NCBI GenBank assembly: GCA_030737835.1
Contig: CM060853.1
Location: 16,302,895-16,366,894, forward strand
DNA from: Acorus gramineus
Taxonomy: Eukaryota > Streptophyta > Magnoliopsida > Acorales > Acoraceae
Length of the DNA: 64,000 bases
Reading direction: 5' to 3'
The notes under the pieces were generated by a model, which did no database searches, had not been told where the DNA came from, and saw only the letters and a list, made by a program, of their open reading frames with translations. Below, one piece after another: positions 1 to 11,220 of the stretch; the first letter of the stretch is position 1; each line of letters starts with the position of its first letter. A program made the translations under genes and the position numbers.

Positions 1-534
1 GATATTAGTTTTTTTATATGTTTTGGGCACCTTTTATATACAACTCCAAATTTATATTCAACGTTTTAGAAAACATGTTTAGATCCACGGTACGACGGAT
101 TCAATGATGGAGAAGCTAAAAAGATGCTATCACATACCTATTTGGATTTTAAATTTCTGCTTCCACATCGCTCCAAACCACATTGTGCCACGTCAAATTT
201 CATGACGTTTTCAAACGCATTCAAAATAATTTTTTTTTTTATAGTAGAGTTTGAATTTTTTGATTTTTCAAAAGACGGGCATCTCACCTTATATACAAAT
301 GGATCCATATAAAATAAATTAAAATAAGCCGTCCAATATAAAAAAAAAAAATCATGTAACCAACAAATAATAGAACAAGTAGGCCTCACATATTTTAATA
401 CACTCAAGTGACTCAACTTATAATAAAAAACATTTCATGTAAAATTTCAACGGAAACTTAGGTAGAGCCGTTATTAATTAAAAAGCGCACCTGTCCACCT
501 CTGCAGAGACCTGATGAAAACAGGAAATAAACCT

Positions 535-690
535 CCCCCACGTGTGGTCGTAACCTGGCGTGCTTTTCCAAGCACGTGTCGTCCAGTACACACGTGTGTA
601 ATGACGACGCCATTCCTGACGCCACACGTTCACACGCGTCAAGTGTGTTTTTTCCTATGAAAACCCGTACACACGTGTGTGACTTTTCTG
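535..690. promoter_or_regulatory. ABRE/G-box cluster with no adjacent gene
   Basis: Within 150 bases there are four CACGTG(T) cores (about 540, 573, 589 and 672) plus ACACGTT and a CACGCGTC coupling-element-like motif near 635. Such density is typical of an abscisic-acid or light-regulated promoter. No coding region begins within several kilobases on either strand of this window. The target may lie left of position 1, or the cluster may be part of a decayed gene. Confidence 0.45.
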
Positions 691-895
691 TCCGTCAGAT
701 TTGAATGTGGATCGGCAGATCAAACGGTGTTGATGATAGTTGACAGCACGGCAGGTCGCCACTATTTTTGTCCGACTGTTATATCAACACCGACTATTTC
801 TGTCGACTTCCATCTCGACCGTCCATCGGAGACGACAAGTCATGAATCAACGGACGATGTTGCGAGACCCAACACGAGATATGGAGGAGTCTCCT

Positions 896-914
896 CCCCC
901 CCCCCCCCCCCCCC
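896..914. repeat. poly(C) run, 19 bases
   Basis: Uninterrupted C19 at the end of a GC-rich patch. It is one of seven G/C homopolymers of 13 or more bases in the window. Confidence 0.9.
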
Positions 915-1080
915 AAATCTATATATAACCTACGATATAAAAATATATTTTGAATGAAAAAATGCAGAGGTAATTTATCTAAAATTATCTGAATTTGATA
1001 TATCTTATATATAGTTTAAATTAAGTATTGAGGATATATTTTTTTCATTCAACCAATTTTATCAGTAGGAGTCTCCTTCT

Positions 1081-1290
1081 TGAATCCGGACCTAGTGAAA
1101 TGTAGATCCTATGCTCGAACAAGGAATCAGGGGGACATAGGTATGATGCCAGCCTAGGAGACTCCAAAAAAATGTATTAGTAACTTGAATCCGAACATAG
1201 TGAAATGTGGATCCTGCACTCGAACAAAGAATCATAGGGACACAGATGTAATGCAAGCCAAGGGGACTCCGGAAAAATGTATCAGTAAGG
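1081..1290. repeat. two-unit tandem repeat, period 105 bp
   Basis: The segment starting TGAATCCGGACCTAGTGAAA at 1081 recurs at 1186 as TGAATCCGAACATAGTGAAA. The whole 105-base unit is matched, including the internal GATCC, CGAACAA and GACTCC landmarks. Noncoding; probably a duplicated part of an old mobile element. Confidence 0.75.
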
Positions 1291-1632
1291 GAATTCCAAA
1301 ATCTATCTCACTAATTAAGTGGTTTGAATAAAAATTAACACATACCTCAGTTTATTGTTAACATTCCCTTTTATAGGGTTCATAGGCTAGATAGTCGTTG
1401 TCACTAGCCCCATGGTCATTGTAACAACTCTCCGAGGTTCTGTGGTAACCGCTTTGCTTTATTGTAGCTGAACGTGCTGTTAATTATTTACGTTTTATGG
1501 GTAATGAGCCTTAATCATTCACCTGACATGCAGTTACAGACATTATGAATGCCTGATGTTTCCGAGATTCTCCTCATGGTCTTGATATGGTCGGTATGTA
1601 CAAGGGAGTCATGCTCGGCATGTGCCCAATTA

Positions 1633-1860
1633 TTTGTTCACGAGATGTGAGATTGTCCGGTCAAACCTCATTCAATCTAGTCGAGTCTCACTTACTCGGG
1701 ATAGAATTTGTCTGTGAGGTGTAAGACCGTTTAACCAGACCTGATTCAATCTGGTTGTGTCACACCTGCCTGGATAACATTTGTCCACGAGGTATTAGAC
1801 AGTCCAATCAGACTTAACTTATTTCAACGAGAGGCTAGTCTACTCGTGTCTCACTTGCTT
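1633..1860. repeat. three-unit diverged tandem repeat, period about 73 bp
   Basis: Units begin at 1633 (TTTGTTCACGAGATGTGAGA), 1707 (TTTGTCTGTGAGGTGTAAGA) and 1780 (TTTGTCCACGAGGTATTAGA). Each continues with a CCGGTCAAACCTCATTCAATC-like core and a GTCTCAC tail. The period is not a multiple of three and there is no reading frame. Possibly the terminal repeat of a decayed retroelement. Confidence 0.6.
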
Positions 1861-2636
1861 GGCAGTGCCTGCTCGGTATTCCACTATTGGGTTCGGGTTA
1901 GATGTTAGATACCCATACCTATCTATGCCCCAACACATGTTGTCTTTTAACATTGTGCATATTTTTCCCTCTAATAAGTATTCTCTATGATAATCATAAT
2001 CTTCATGCATTCTCTTTTCAGAGATTCTGAAAATGACGGCAAACACTAAAATGTCCATTTTGATCTTATATCTTATCCCACCTAAAATTAAAAAATAAAA
2101 TAAAATAAAAACGAAGACATGATAATATCTAATTTTTCTAAACCTAGCTAGTTTTAATTTGCACGTCATTAATTCACGACTGGAGGTATTAGAAACGTGT
2201 GTGCTTGATCAACATTAAAGCCATGCAACGCAAATGCGTGACGACTTGTGATTTCTCTGTTCAACAAAACCATATTTTTAAATAATAATAATAATAAAAA
2301 AAAAAACAAAGTATTTCTCAAAGTTGAATCTGTCGTCCGAGATTATCAAAATATTCTGATTGCAACCCTAGACGCGCTTTATATATATATATATAAAAGT
2401 TTAATGTAGAAATCTGAAATCCCAGATGAAGTGAAAAGATGTCCACATTTCAGAGAACGTAAAAGATGGAAGAAATTATAAGCTGTACGTGTGAGTGGTC
2501 CCAATAATACAACTATAACTCAAGTTGTGTGTGTGGGGGAGAGCAAGTCATGGACCACACACATAATCCTTGGTGGTTGCAAGAACATTTTCAACACAGC
2601 CCATCATCTGACACACATACACACTACACAACCTGA

Positions 2637-2665
2637 TCTTCTTCTTCTTCTTCTTCTTCTTCTTC
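2637..2665. repeat. (CTT)n microsatellite
   Basis: Nine to ten CTT/TTC units in a region of mixed promoter-like sequence. Confidence 0.85.
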
Positions 2666-3630
2666 ACCGTGTGTGACTGTGGTGTGAGATCCCATAAAAA
2701 GCTGATTTGGTGGGGATCAATAGACAACAAGGACCACATGGAAGGGTGGTGGTTTTTTTTTTTTTCCTTGTAAATGTGGTCCATAAGAGTGATATACGTG
2801 TTTATATATATAGGGGAAAAAAAATAATGACCCTCTGATTGACGATGGGAGAAGCTTCAACCTTTAATGGGTGTGGGGAACCATGTCCTGTGTTGCGAGC
2901 ATATGCATATCTGTATCCAATGACTCTGTTTGGATGACAATGTACTGATAGTTTTTTTTTTATTACTATTGGTACGATATACTGATGGTTGTTCCTTTAC
3001 TATCAAGATTTTCATGTCAGCTTAAATTAGATTAATGTTACATGCAGTTTTTTATAATACTATCATGTTTTTATTTTGGTTTTTTTTTTTTTTTCATGTA
3101 TATCATTTAAAAACACGTTAGTTATTTTTATATCACTCTAAATAACTTATTTATTTTTATATCATTAGAATATTTAGAAATCATGCATATTTAAAATCTT
3201 AGTTAAATTTATTAAACTAAATATATAATTTAATTAACAAATAGAATTGTATAATTTTAACTACATATTTGGGACCGTGTTTAATGCTTTTAATTTTAAT
3301 TTAAAAAAAGAAGTTGAACCTAACATAGTTGATACACAAAGCTCCAAAGCAAGATGACAATTTTTAGTTTTTTGAAAGAAAAATATTTCATGTAACAACC
3401 TAACTAATATAGCCAACAGTGATTGCCTTCTGATTATACTCGAATCATATGGTGCAAAAGATGACATTAGAAGAAGGAAGGCTAGTTACACTCTGCGTGC
3501 TCACATTATTGAGTTGACACCTTTCTTGTTACTTCAAGGCTCACGCTTCTTAATTATTTTAAGTTTTTACGTGTATCAAATTAAAAAAAACATAATAATG
3601 TTAAATGTTGTCTTACTTATAGTATTTTTA

Positions 3631-4356
3631 GTGATTTTTACACACATATATATACCCTTGTTATATTTCACTTTTGTCAAAATACACTTGTTAAAACCCT
3701 TTGTGCAAAATTACTTATGTTATTCTTGAAGTAAGTATATCCATACCCCTTCATCAGTCACCGTATCTAACTCTAGCTGAATCATGATTAATTGATTTAG
3801 CCAGACATGAAAAATAACAAATGTACTCCTCGATTAAAATCCCCTTTCACCAATAAAAAAAAACCCTAGATCCATTTCACTCATTGAATCCATTATGTAC
3901 AAAGCTACCTCCTTTGGTCTTTTCTTTAGTAAATGTCTAAATCTTGCAAGGAATACTACAATGACAAGAGTGATTCAATAGGTTTGCTACTATTGAGGAT
4001 GCACGAGACGGAGTGCTCATTATAAAAAAGAAGTTTGGAAGAAATAGTGAGGTTAGAAAAAGAGGGAGAAAAAGGTTTGAAGAGATGGAGAGAGATTAAA
4101 AAAAACAGAGAGAAAGAGGTTTGAAAGAAATGGAGAGGTGGAAGAAAGTTATTTGGTGTAAAAGAATACATTATATTTCAGAATTTTATGACTACTTAAT
4201 GTTACAAAAATAGAGATGTTTAACCACACCAAACGAATCAAGGATGACCGCTAAGGCATAGATGCACTCTTGAGAATAACAAGTGTATTTTGCACAAAAA
4301 GTTTTAATAGGGATAAGAAAATTGAAATATAACATAGATATATACGCAAAAATCTC
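3631..4356. mobile_element. MULE-type MITE, 726 bp, long inverted repeats
   Basis: The left arm (GTGATTTTTACAC at 3631 through about 3735) is matched in reverse complement by the right arm (about 4243-4356, read GAGATTTTTGCGTATATATC). Shared landmarks are GTTATATTTCA, CTTTTTGTGCAAAAT and TTGTTATTCT. Flanks TATTTTTA (left) and TATTTTTTA (right) look like an 8-9 bp target duplication differing by one T. No coding capacity, so non-autonomous. Mutator-superfamily assignment rests on the flank length and arm style. Confidence 0.6.
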
Positions 4357-5739
4357 TATTTTTTACGACTCTCATATACTTTGATTTTTAAAAGATTACA
4401 TATTCTTTTAGAAAAAATATCTAGTTCATGAATTGATTGTAATCATTTTCATAAAAATAATAACTATACATGCATAATATATATTAATTTAGTTTAAAAG
4501 AAAGAGAGTATATATAGGGATTGCAAAAGCACACGATGTAATTATTTTTTTGTTTGTGTTTTTCCACAGTGTGTTGCTTTTCCAAATAGAAAAAAATTTC
4601 AATGGCTGAAAAGTGATCCCAAACCAATGAGAACATGACAAGTACCCACCGACTGATGCACATACCAAACGTGATAAAATGATATATCATCTTCTCATTA
4701 ATCTAAATAATTGTTAAAATTAATTTCAGTCACACAACAGATCTCATCTAATCAACACTCTTTTAACAATCCACTTAGAAAAAAAAATGTCTATTTTGAA
4801 AATAAACACGCGTGTTCTTTATATTAAAGGTGCATCTAAAAACAAGAATTGATTTCCGCATTTTTTCTTAACTAAAAAGTAATTCTCTATGTGTCATTTT
4901 CTTTGAAAAATTGATTTGAAGCGACATTCATAATTAGAAAATTAATTCTATTTTTTAAATTATTTATTTATATAAAATTTAAAACATTAATTCTAAATTT
5001 GTTTGAAACTTTGTTTTCTTGTAAAGCATGATCACTTGAAAATTAAACGTGAATGAATGAAATTACAAGAAGTAACCGAGAGACCTCCATGAGTCAGATC
5101 CACCTTTGTCTTTTGTACATCTTTTTCTCCAGTTGACCAGCTGTTTTGATTTGACTGCAACCCCTGTTGTTGTTTTTTTTTTTCTTTCTCTCCTCTAAAG
5201 CTGCCACTAATGGGAAAAAAAAAAAGAATAATATTATTATAAACAGAGACGGTTGGTTCATTATCATTATTCGGGCCACTTGTTTATTAACACTTTTTAA
5301 TTATTATCATGTTTTTTAAAAGCCAATCACGGCAGTCCAATCAGAATATAAAAAGGCATTATTTCATCATCTTGGTCCACCATAACTTTCATGTTCAATC
5401 ACAGGCTCTCTATAGTTCCAATACAATGTATCTGGGTCAACAACTAAAAAAAACTCACACATTTAGTTCTCTTTTTTTTGTAGTTGTGTTTTTAAAACAG
5501 ACTTTAAGACTCAACTCAAATAATAATTAAAAATAATTATCTTACAATGCCTCCGAGAAGTAAAGTTATTTAAAATAAATAACTATTTTGCTATTGATAA
5601 AAAAATATATAATTTTATAGTGTTAGCTGTGTTTTAGTTATTTTTTTAAAAAAAACATAATATTGATGAAGTTTTTGTTCTTCCATTAATTATTAATTAT
5701 GATAGGTTACATAAAAGATGAGCAAGGTGTAAGTAATAA

Positions 5740-5900
5740 TTTATAAAATATTAGTCCACAGTCGTCATAGCACAACGGTCATAACTCATTTGTGTTAAAG
5801 GATTTATAAAATATTAGTCCACGTCGTCACAGCACAACGGTCATAACTCATTTGAGTTGAAGGATATGTCTTATGTTCGAGTGTTGACGCTGACTTATCC
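5740..5900 (+). mobile_element. SINE-like tRNA-derived sequence with a duplicated 5' part
   Basis: A 63-base unit (5740-5802) is tandemly repeated at 5803-5865. Each copy contains an AGCACAACGG stretch fitting a Pol III box A (TRGYNNANNGG). About 35 bases after the second copy, GTTCGAGT at 5875 fits box B. No poly(A) tail is obvious. Likely a SINE relic with a duplicated head. Confidence 0.4.
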
Positions 5901-8900
5901 ACTCATTTGATAACAATTATTTGAAATAATTTTTTATGCGGCTGGAACAAACAGCGGGCGGAGCTATATGTATGAAATAAATGATTTGATATATCAGATC
6001 TGTGATTTATAAAAAGTGATAAAAATTATTTGATATGAATTCCCAGTATAATACATTGAAAGAATATATTTTATTATCAAACAGTTTTTGTATATTTATT
6101 AATCACAATCTCTCTATCGTTCCATCCGACACAATGTATTTAGTTAGGTAAAAAAAAAAATGTCACACATTAATTAATTCGCTATGTTTATAGATGTGTT
6201 TTATAAAAGAAAAACGACTTTGCGAGGGGCCCAGATGATATAATAACTATAATAATTGTCTAATAGGACGCGCCACATTTGTGTAACCTGTAACTGCCTT
6301 TCTCTTTTTTTAATAATATCAACCAAATCTACCATAATTTTAGTTGTCCAAAAAATAAAATATTATAATGTAAGGAATCAAAGCCACATTGTAATCTTGT
6401 TTTAATCGAGATCTCAATCTCAGCCGTATGATGGAGTGGTGGGTTTGATTGGGGATAAACCTATAACTTATATGAAAAATATTAGGATATCTAAAATACA
6501 GTTACAAATATTAACTTGTCCCCTTTAAAATATGTGAATCCAATTTATACTTAAAATTATACGTACTGTTATTTGTATAATTCAATTTTGTTATAATGGA
6601 CCAATTTTAATAATACTTGTATAACTTTTTTACTCAAGGCAACAAATTTAAAAGCTATGTTTTCAACTCACTTAAATGTTTGTATGTAAAGTATCAAAGT
6701 TTTTTTTTTTCTTTTTTCTTTGGTAACCAATTAGGTATTTAAAGTATCAAAGTTGAGAAATGTGTCTGCCCATGTTTTTATAAAAACAATTGGCAGAAAA
6801 ATCTTCTACATTTACAAATTCTCAAATCTCAATTTTTAAGAATTACACCATAATTTATTTATTTTTTAATCTAAAAGTTTTATAATCATTAAATCATATA
6901 AAGAAGACAATTGAAAAATTAGCGTTCCTAAAATGTAGAATTTTTTTAAAAAAGTTTTTAGTAATTAAAATGTATTTTGGTTTTTTTTTTTTTTTTGCTA
7001 TTTAATTTTAATAGGATACTCAAGTATGCCAAAAAAATAATAATAATTTAATTTTTTCTTAAATAATAATAATCTCTTATTTTATTAAAATGTATGAATT
7101 AAGTTGGGGTGAAACATTTTAAATATGATGCATATTATAAAATTCTCACACAAAAAACATTTTAGAATATGTAAAGTTTAAGGCCAGTTTAGTAACTAGT
7201 CCAGATCTTCTTTAGTAAAACCACAAGAAATTTTGTGGCTGCTATATATATTTTTTTTATTTTTTTCAACTCTTATGGATAAGATTTATTTGAATTTTTT
7301 TTCACTTTTTTAACTACATATAAATCCCATACATGCAGAGAAATCCTCTCAGAGAAATCCCAACACTTTAGTAACTAAAGTTTAAAATTTTAATTATGTT
7401 AGATTTCATGGGGGGAAAAAATTGATTGAAAATGTTTAAGAACAAATATAATTTTTTGAATAAAAAGGAAATTAGAATGAATGTCTTTTTTTTATTTCTG
7501 CTATTTTGAAATCTTCTCTTACAGGTTGGGCATGTCAGTCCTGAGGGGTCCCACCATTGATAACCGTCCAAGCACCAATGCATGGCCCTGATTGAGACTC
7601 CTCACTGACACCACAAAACACGTCATTTTCCGTCCAATTTTTTAAAAATATATTACGCCTAACATAAATACGTTTACACGTTAAACGTCGCTTTAAGAGA
7701 GACCGAGAAAACCAAAATTCGTTTTCAATCAAAGAATGTACACCCATTTAATCTCAGCCGTCCAATTGGTGGTATTTTTATTTTACGGCAGTCTAGACGG
7801 CGAGAAATTGACTCCTCCCCGCGACGTGTGAGATATCGGGATGAGAAAATGAAAGAGAGCCGTACGGAATCCGTCTTTTTTTTTTTCTGTTAAAATGTTT
7901 TGTTTGTTTGTGGAAGTATTAAAATAATCTTTTAAAAATTCAGAATACCTTTATTTAAAAAGAATTATTTTCTAATTATGTTACACTTGACCACCCTTTC
8001 TTTTTTACCTAATTATAAACTCATGATTTACTTAACCATGTGTATGAATTTTAATTATTAATTTATTATTTAATGTATAATATTTTATAAAATTTTGGAT
8101 AACTGATAAATGGTGATAGAAGAAGAATTACGAAAATATAAAATATTACAATGTTATTATACAAAATATAAACTTTTAAGGCTAATGAATTTTTAATAAA
8201 AGATATATAATATTATATTTTTTAACATCTTAAAATGGATCAAGAGAGATAAAAAAAATTACAGACAAATTACAGAGAATTTTTTTTAAGTGATAAAATG
8301 ATGAAAAAACAAATTTGGGGTAAATTTTTAAAAATGGAATATCTCGTATTCTCTATCATAAATAGATTTTTTTTGTTTACAGAAAAAAAGAACAAATAAA
8401 AAAAAGAACATGTTTTGGTATTTTCATTTTAAGCCAACTAATTATCTCTAAAAAAATCAATATGAAAGAAATAAAGAAATGATTCAAATATCCATAAAAG
8501 CTATCATTTATGATATTAAATAAATTCATAATTAAAATTTAAATAACCCATGCCTTCTGTTTTAACAATATATATACAATACAAAACTACGAGAAGATGT
8601 AAAACAAACTTTCAGTTTTTAATTTTTCTTTATCATACCCCCACTTGTCCATAACATTTTACCTTATCACCACATCTACTCATCTAGCATCCATGTTCAT
8701 ATTTAAAATATAAATTATTAAAAAAAAAATTCAAATAGGTTTTTGATAAGCAATCCCTGTCTAACATTAATATCAATATCCCAAAAGGTTATAAAACGAA
8801 TACAAATATTAAGACATCTATTTGTTTAAGTCAGTTGAACTAAATTTTGCACCAATTAAATAAAAATAAAAACTGTGCATCAATTAAAAAAAAAAAATAT

Positions 8901-9096
8901 TGGTCAAAATCTATCAATACCAATTCTATGGATTTCGATGTGAAAAGTTGTGTGTTTGAGGGAGATATGATAAGAAGAAACGCTTCGCGGTTTGTGGGAC
9001 CCCAAGAATAACAAAGTTTGAATAAACGAGAGACGACGTAATGATAAATCGGATTAAAAAAAAAACAAAAAAAAATGAATAAATAGTGGGTGGGGG

Positions 9097-9098
<2 letters not shown>

Positions 9099-9129
<31 letters not shown>
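9099..9129 (+). repeat. (GA)n microsatellite in the F-box gene promoter/leader
   Basis: About 15 GA units directly after an 8-base G run. The tract lies about 280 bases upstream of the predicted leader donor and just before AT-rich TATA-like sequence at 9285-9320. Dinucleotide GA tracts are frequent in plant core promoters and 5' leaders and can bind BPC/GAGA-type proteins. Confidence 0.85.
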
Positions 9130-9132
<3 letters not shown>

Positions 9133-9382
9133 AGGAGAATAAAGAAGGCCCAAATAGATAAGCAGCCCTTCCCTTCCAAGCCCAACCCAAACGACTTGCT
9201 TCAGATTTTTCTCTGTTTGGGGGGGACTCCATTTTTTGCAGAGAATCGAAGAAGAGAAAGAACAGAAGAATTGATTTTTTTTTTCATATATACTTATATA
9301 TATATATTTATATATCTATAGTGTACAATTATAAAAGAAAGGGAGGGAAAAAAAAATCTCAATCCGGGGCTTCAACCAATCC

Positions 9383-9875
9383 GTAAGTCTCGCTTCTGTT
9401 TTTTTTTTTTTTTTTGGCAGTTCTTTCTCTCGCGCGAGATTTAGTGGAAAAAAAAAAGTGTTTTTTTTTTTTTTTTTGTCGAAGAAGTTGGTGTTTTTGA
9501 TTGGTAGATCTTTTTGGGTCTTCAAGTTTTAGTCCATCAAATCTGATAAAAACATACCCAACTAAATATTTCCCCTTTTTTTTGGGCAAAAATTGTGAGA
9601 TCTACCGTTTTTTTTTTTATTCTTCTTTTTGGTTTTGTGGGGTTGAATTGGATTGGTTAGATCTTCCCCTCCTTTGTATTGGTCCTCTTTTTGTGCAGAT
9701 TTATTTTTTCGAAATACACACACACACAAAAAAAAAATTTAAATAGGTGGTTCTAAATGTTCTTCTGAGTCTTTCCAATCTGGTTCTTCAGTTTTCTCTG
9801 CTCTGGTCAGTCAAATTGATGCCTGACTGTTGAAAGCTCTCATTTTTCCGATCTGGGTGCCTTTGTTTCCCCCAG
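9383..9875 (+). other. probable 5'-leader intron of the F-box/kelch gene
   Basis: A consensus donor (CC|GTAAGTCT) at 9383 and a pyrimidine-rich acceptor (TTTCCCCCAG) ending at 9875 bracket a T-rich stretch. It is typical of a plant leader intron. The acceptor lies 109 bases upstream of the start codon, with no upstream ATG frame that would extend the protein. Leader introns are common in genes of this type. Inferred from splice consensus only. Confidence 0.55.
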
Positions 9876-9984
9876 ATTCGAAGCTTTCACATCCGTGGGA
9901 GGCCCCAAAAGACACATTTTTATTGTATAGATTGCTGAAGAAGAGCCCAATCATAGGAACCCAATCCACTTGTGATCTGGAGAC

Positions 9985-11220
9985 ATGTTGGAAAGGCAGT
10001 CTTGCATGCTTTCGAGGCCCCTGTTGAGCTCCTGCGAGCAGGAATCCAACTGGGTCTTCCTCACTTATCACCTCGTCGACCCGCCCTGCAAGCGCTCGAT
10101 GGAAGACGAAGAAGGGACCATTGGGCGACCTTCGAAGCGCCCGAATTCGCCCCCCTCGGACCCATCGGACGCTGAAGACGTCTCGGATTCGAACTCGCTC
10201 ATCCACACGATCGGCTGGGACATCTCGATCAATTGCCTCATCCGGTGCTCGCGCTCTGACTACGGCGTGCTCGCCTCCCTCAACAGCGCCTTCCGCTCCC
10301 TCATCCGATCCGGGGAGCTCTACCGGCTCCGCCGCCTCGCAGGGATGGTCGAGCACTGGGTCTACTTCTCGTGCAACGTCCTCGAATGGCAGGCGTTCGA
10401 CCCGCATCGCCAGAGGTGGATGCACCTCCCCCGGATGCCATCCAATGATTGCTTCATGTTCTCCGATAAGGAGTCCCTCGCTGTGGGTACCGAGCTTCTC
10501 GTCTTTGGGAAGGAGGTCACCTCCCACATCATACTCAAGTATAGCATCCTCACTAATTCTTGGACGCCCGGGATCGAGATGAGGACGCCAAGGTGCCTCT
10601 TTGGGTCCGCAAGCCTTGGAGAGTGTGCGATCCTTGCTGGGGGTTGCGATGCTCATGGCGCCATATTGAGCTCCGCTGAGCTTTACAACTCCGAATCGCA
10701 GACTTGGGTGACTCTCCCTAGCATGAACAAGCCGAGGAAGATGTGTTCTGGGGTGTTCATGGATGGGAAGTTCTATGTCATTGGGGGGATGGCGAGTAAC
10801 ACGGAGTCGCTGAATTGCGGGGAGGAGTTTAGTTTGGAGACGAACACGTGGCGGGTCATCGAGAATATGTTCCCTAGACGGGCTGGGGCGACCGGGGCTC
10901 CACCGTTGGTCGCGGTGGTGAACAACGAGTTGTACTCGGCGGATTATGCGGAGAAGGAGGTTAGGAAGTATGATAAGAGGAACAATTTGTGGATCACCTT
11001 GGGAAGATTACCGGAGCGCCCTGATTCAATGAATGGATGGGGCCTTGCGTTTAGGGCCTGTGGGGATCGTTTGATTGTGATTGGAGGGCCGAGGGTTGTT
11101 GGTGGAGGGATCATAGAGCTTAATTCATGGATCCCGAAAGATGGTCCGCCGGAGTGGACCACCATTGCTAGCAAGCCGTCTGGGAATTTCGTGTACAATT
11201 GCGCCGTCATGGGTTGCTGA
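9985..11220 (+). CDS. F-box/kelch-repeat protein (SKIP11/At1g74510 group)
   Basis: Intronless CDS of 411 residues. The family acts as the substrate-receptor subunit of SCF (SKP1-cullin-F-box) ubiquitin ligases. The N-terminus (MLERQSCMLSRPLLSSCEQE) matches the conserved start of this plant clade, which supports the ATG at 9985 over the later Met at residue 39. A divergent F-box lies at about residues 72-118, with the clade-typical stretch INCLIRCSRSDYG followed by LNSAFRSLIRSGELYRLRR. The conserved VEHWVYFSC block follows (122-130). Kelch repeats cover roughly 165-370, with paired-glycine signatures AILAGG (215-220), YVIGGM (264-269) and LIVIGG (363-368). Length is normal for the family. Base composition is strongly GC-rich in the first third and relaxes toward the 3' end. 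A long antisense open frame over this GC-rich part is a shadow. The substrate cannot be inferred. Family call very sure; the exact orthologue among the SKIP11-like paralogues is not resolved. Confidence 0.95.
   Translation: MLERQSCMLSRPLLSSCEQESNWVFLTYHLVDPPCKRSMEDEEGTIGRPSKRPNSPPSDPSDAEDVSDSNSLIHTIGWDISINCLIRCSRSDYGVLASLNSAFRSLIRSGELYRLRRLAGMVEHWVYFSCNVLEWQAFDPHRQRWMHLPRMPSNDCFMFSDKESLAVGTELLVFGKEVTSHIILKYSILTNSWTPGIEMRTPRCLFGSASLGECAILAGGCDAHGAILSSAELYNSESQTWVTLPSMNKPRKMCSGVFMDGKFYVIGGMASNTESLNCGEEFSLETNTWRVIENMFPRRAGATGAPPLVAVVNNELYSADYAEKEVRKYDKRNNLWITLGRLPERPDSMNGWGLAFRACGDRLIVIGGPRVVGGGIIELNSWIPKDGPPEWTTIASKPSGNFVYNCAVMGC

Larger units (their letters stand above)
1291..9090. other. intergenic, AT-rich, no supported gene
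   Basis: Apart from the repeats listed separately, this stretch shows only short AT-rich frames. A promoter-like patch at 7530-7870 (CCGTCCAA repeats, ACACGTCA, GCGACGTGTG) is not followed by a recognisable coding sequence. No RNA gene recognised. Confidence 0.6.

Noticed and set aside
8840..9232. 130-codon minus-strand frame
   Set aside because: It translates the (GA)n microsatellite and A/T runs of the F-box gene promoter; no coding signature.
9811..10656. 281-codon minus-strand open frame opposite the F-box gene
   Set aside because: It is antisense to a clearly conserved coding sequence and is produced by GC-rich third positions. No family similarity and no promoter.
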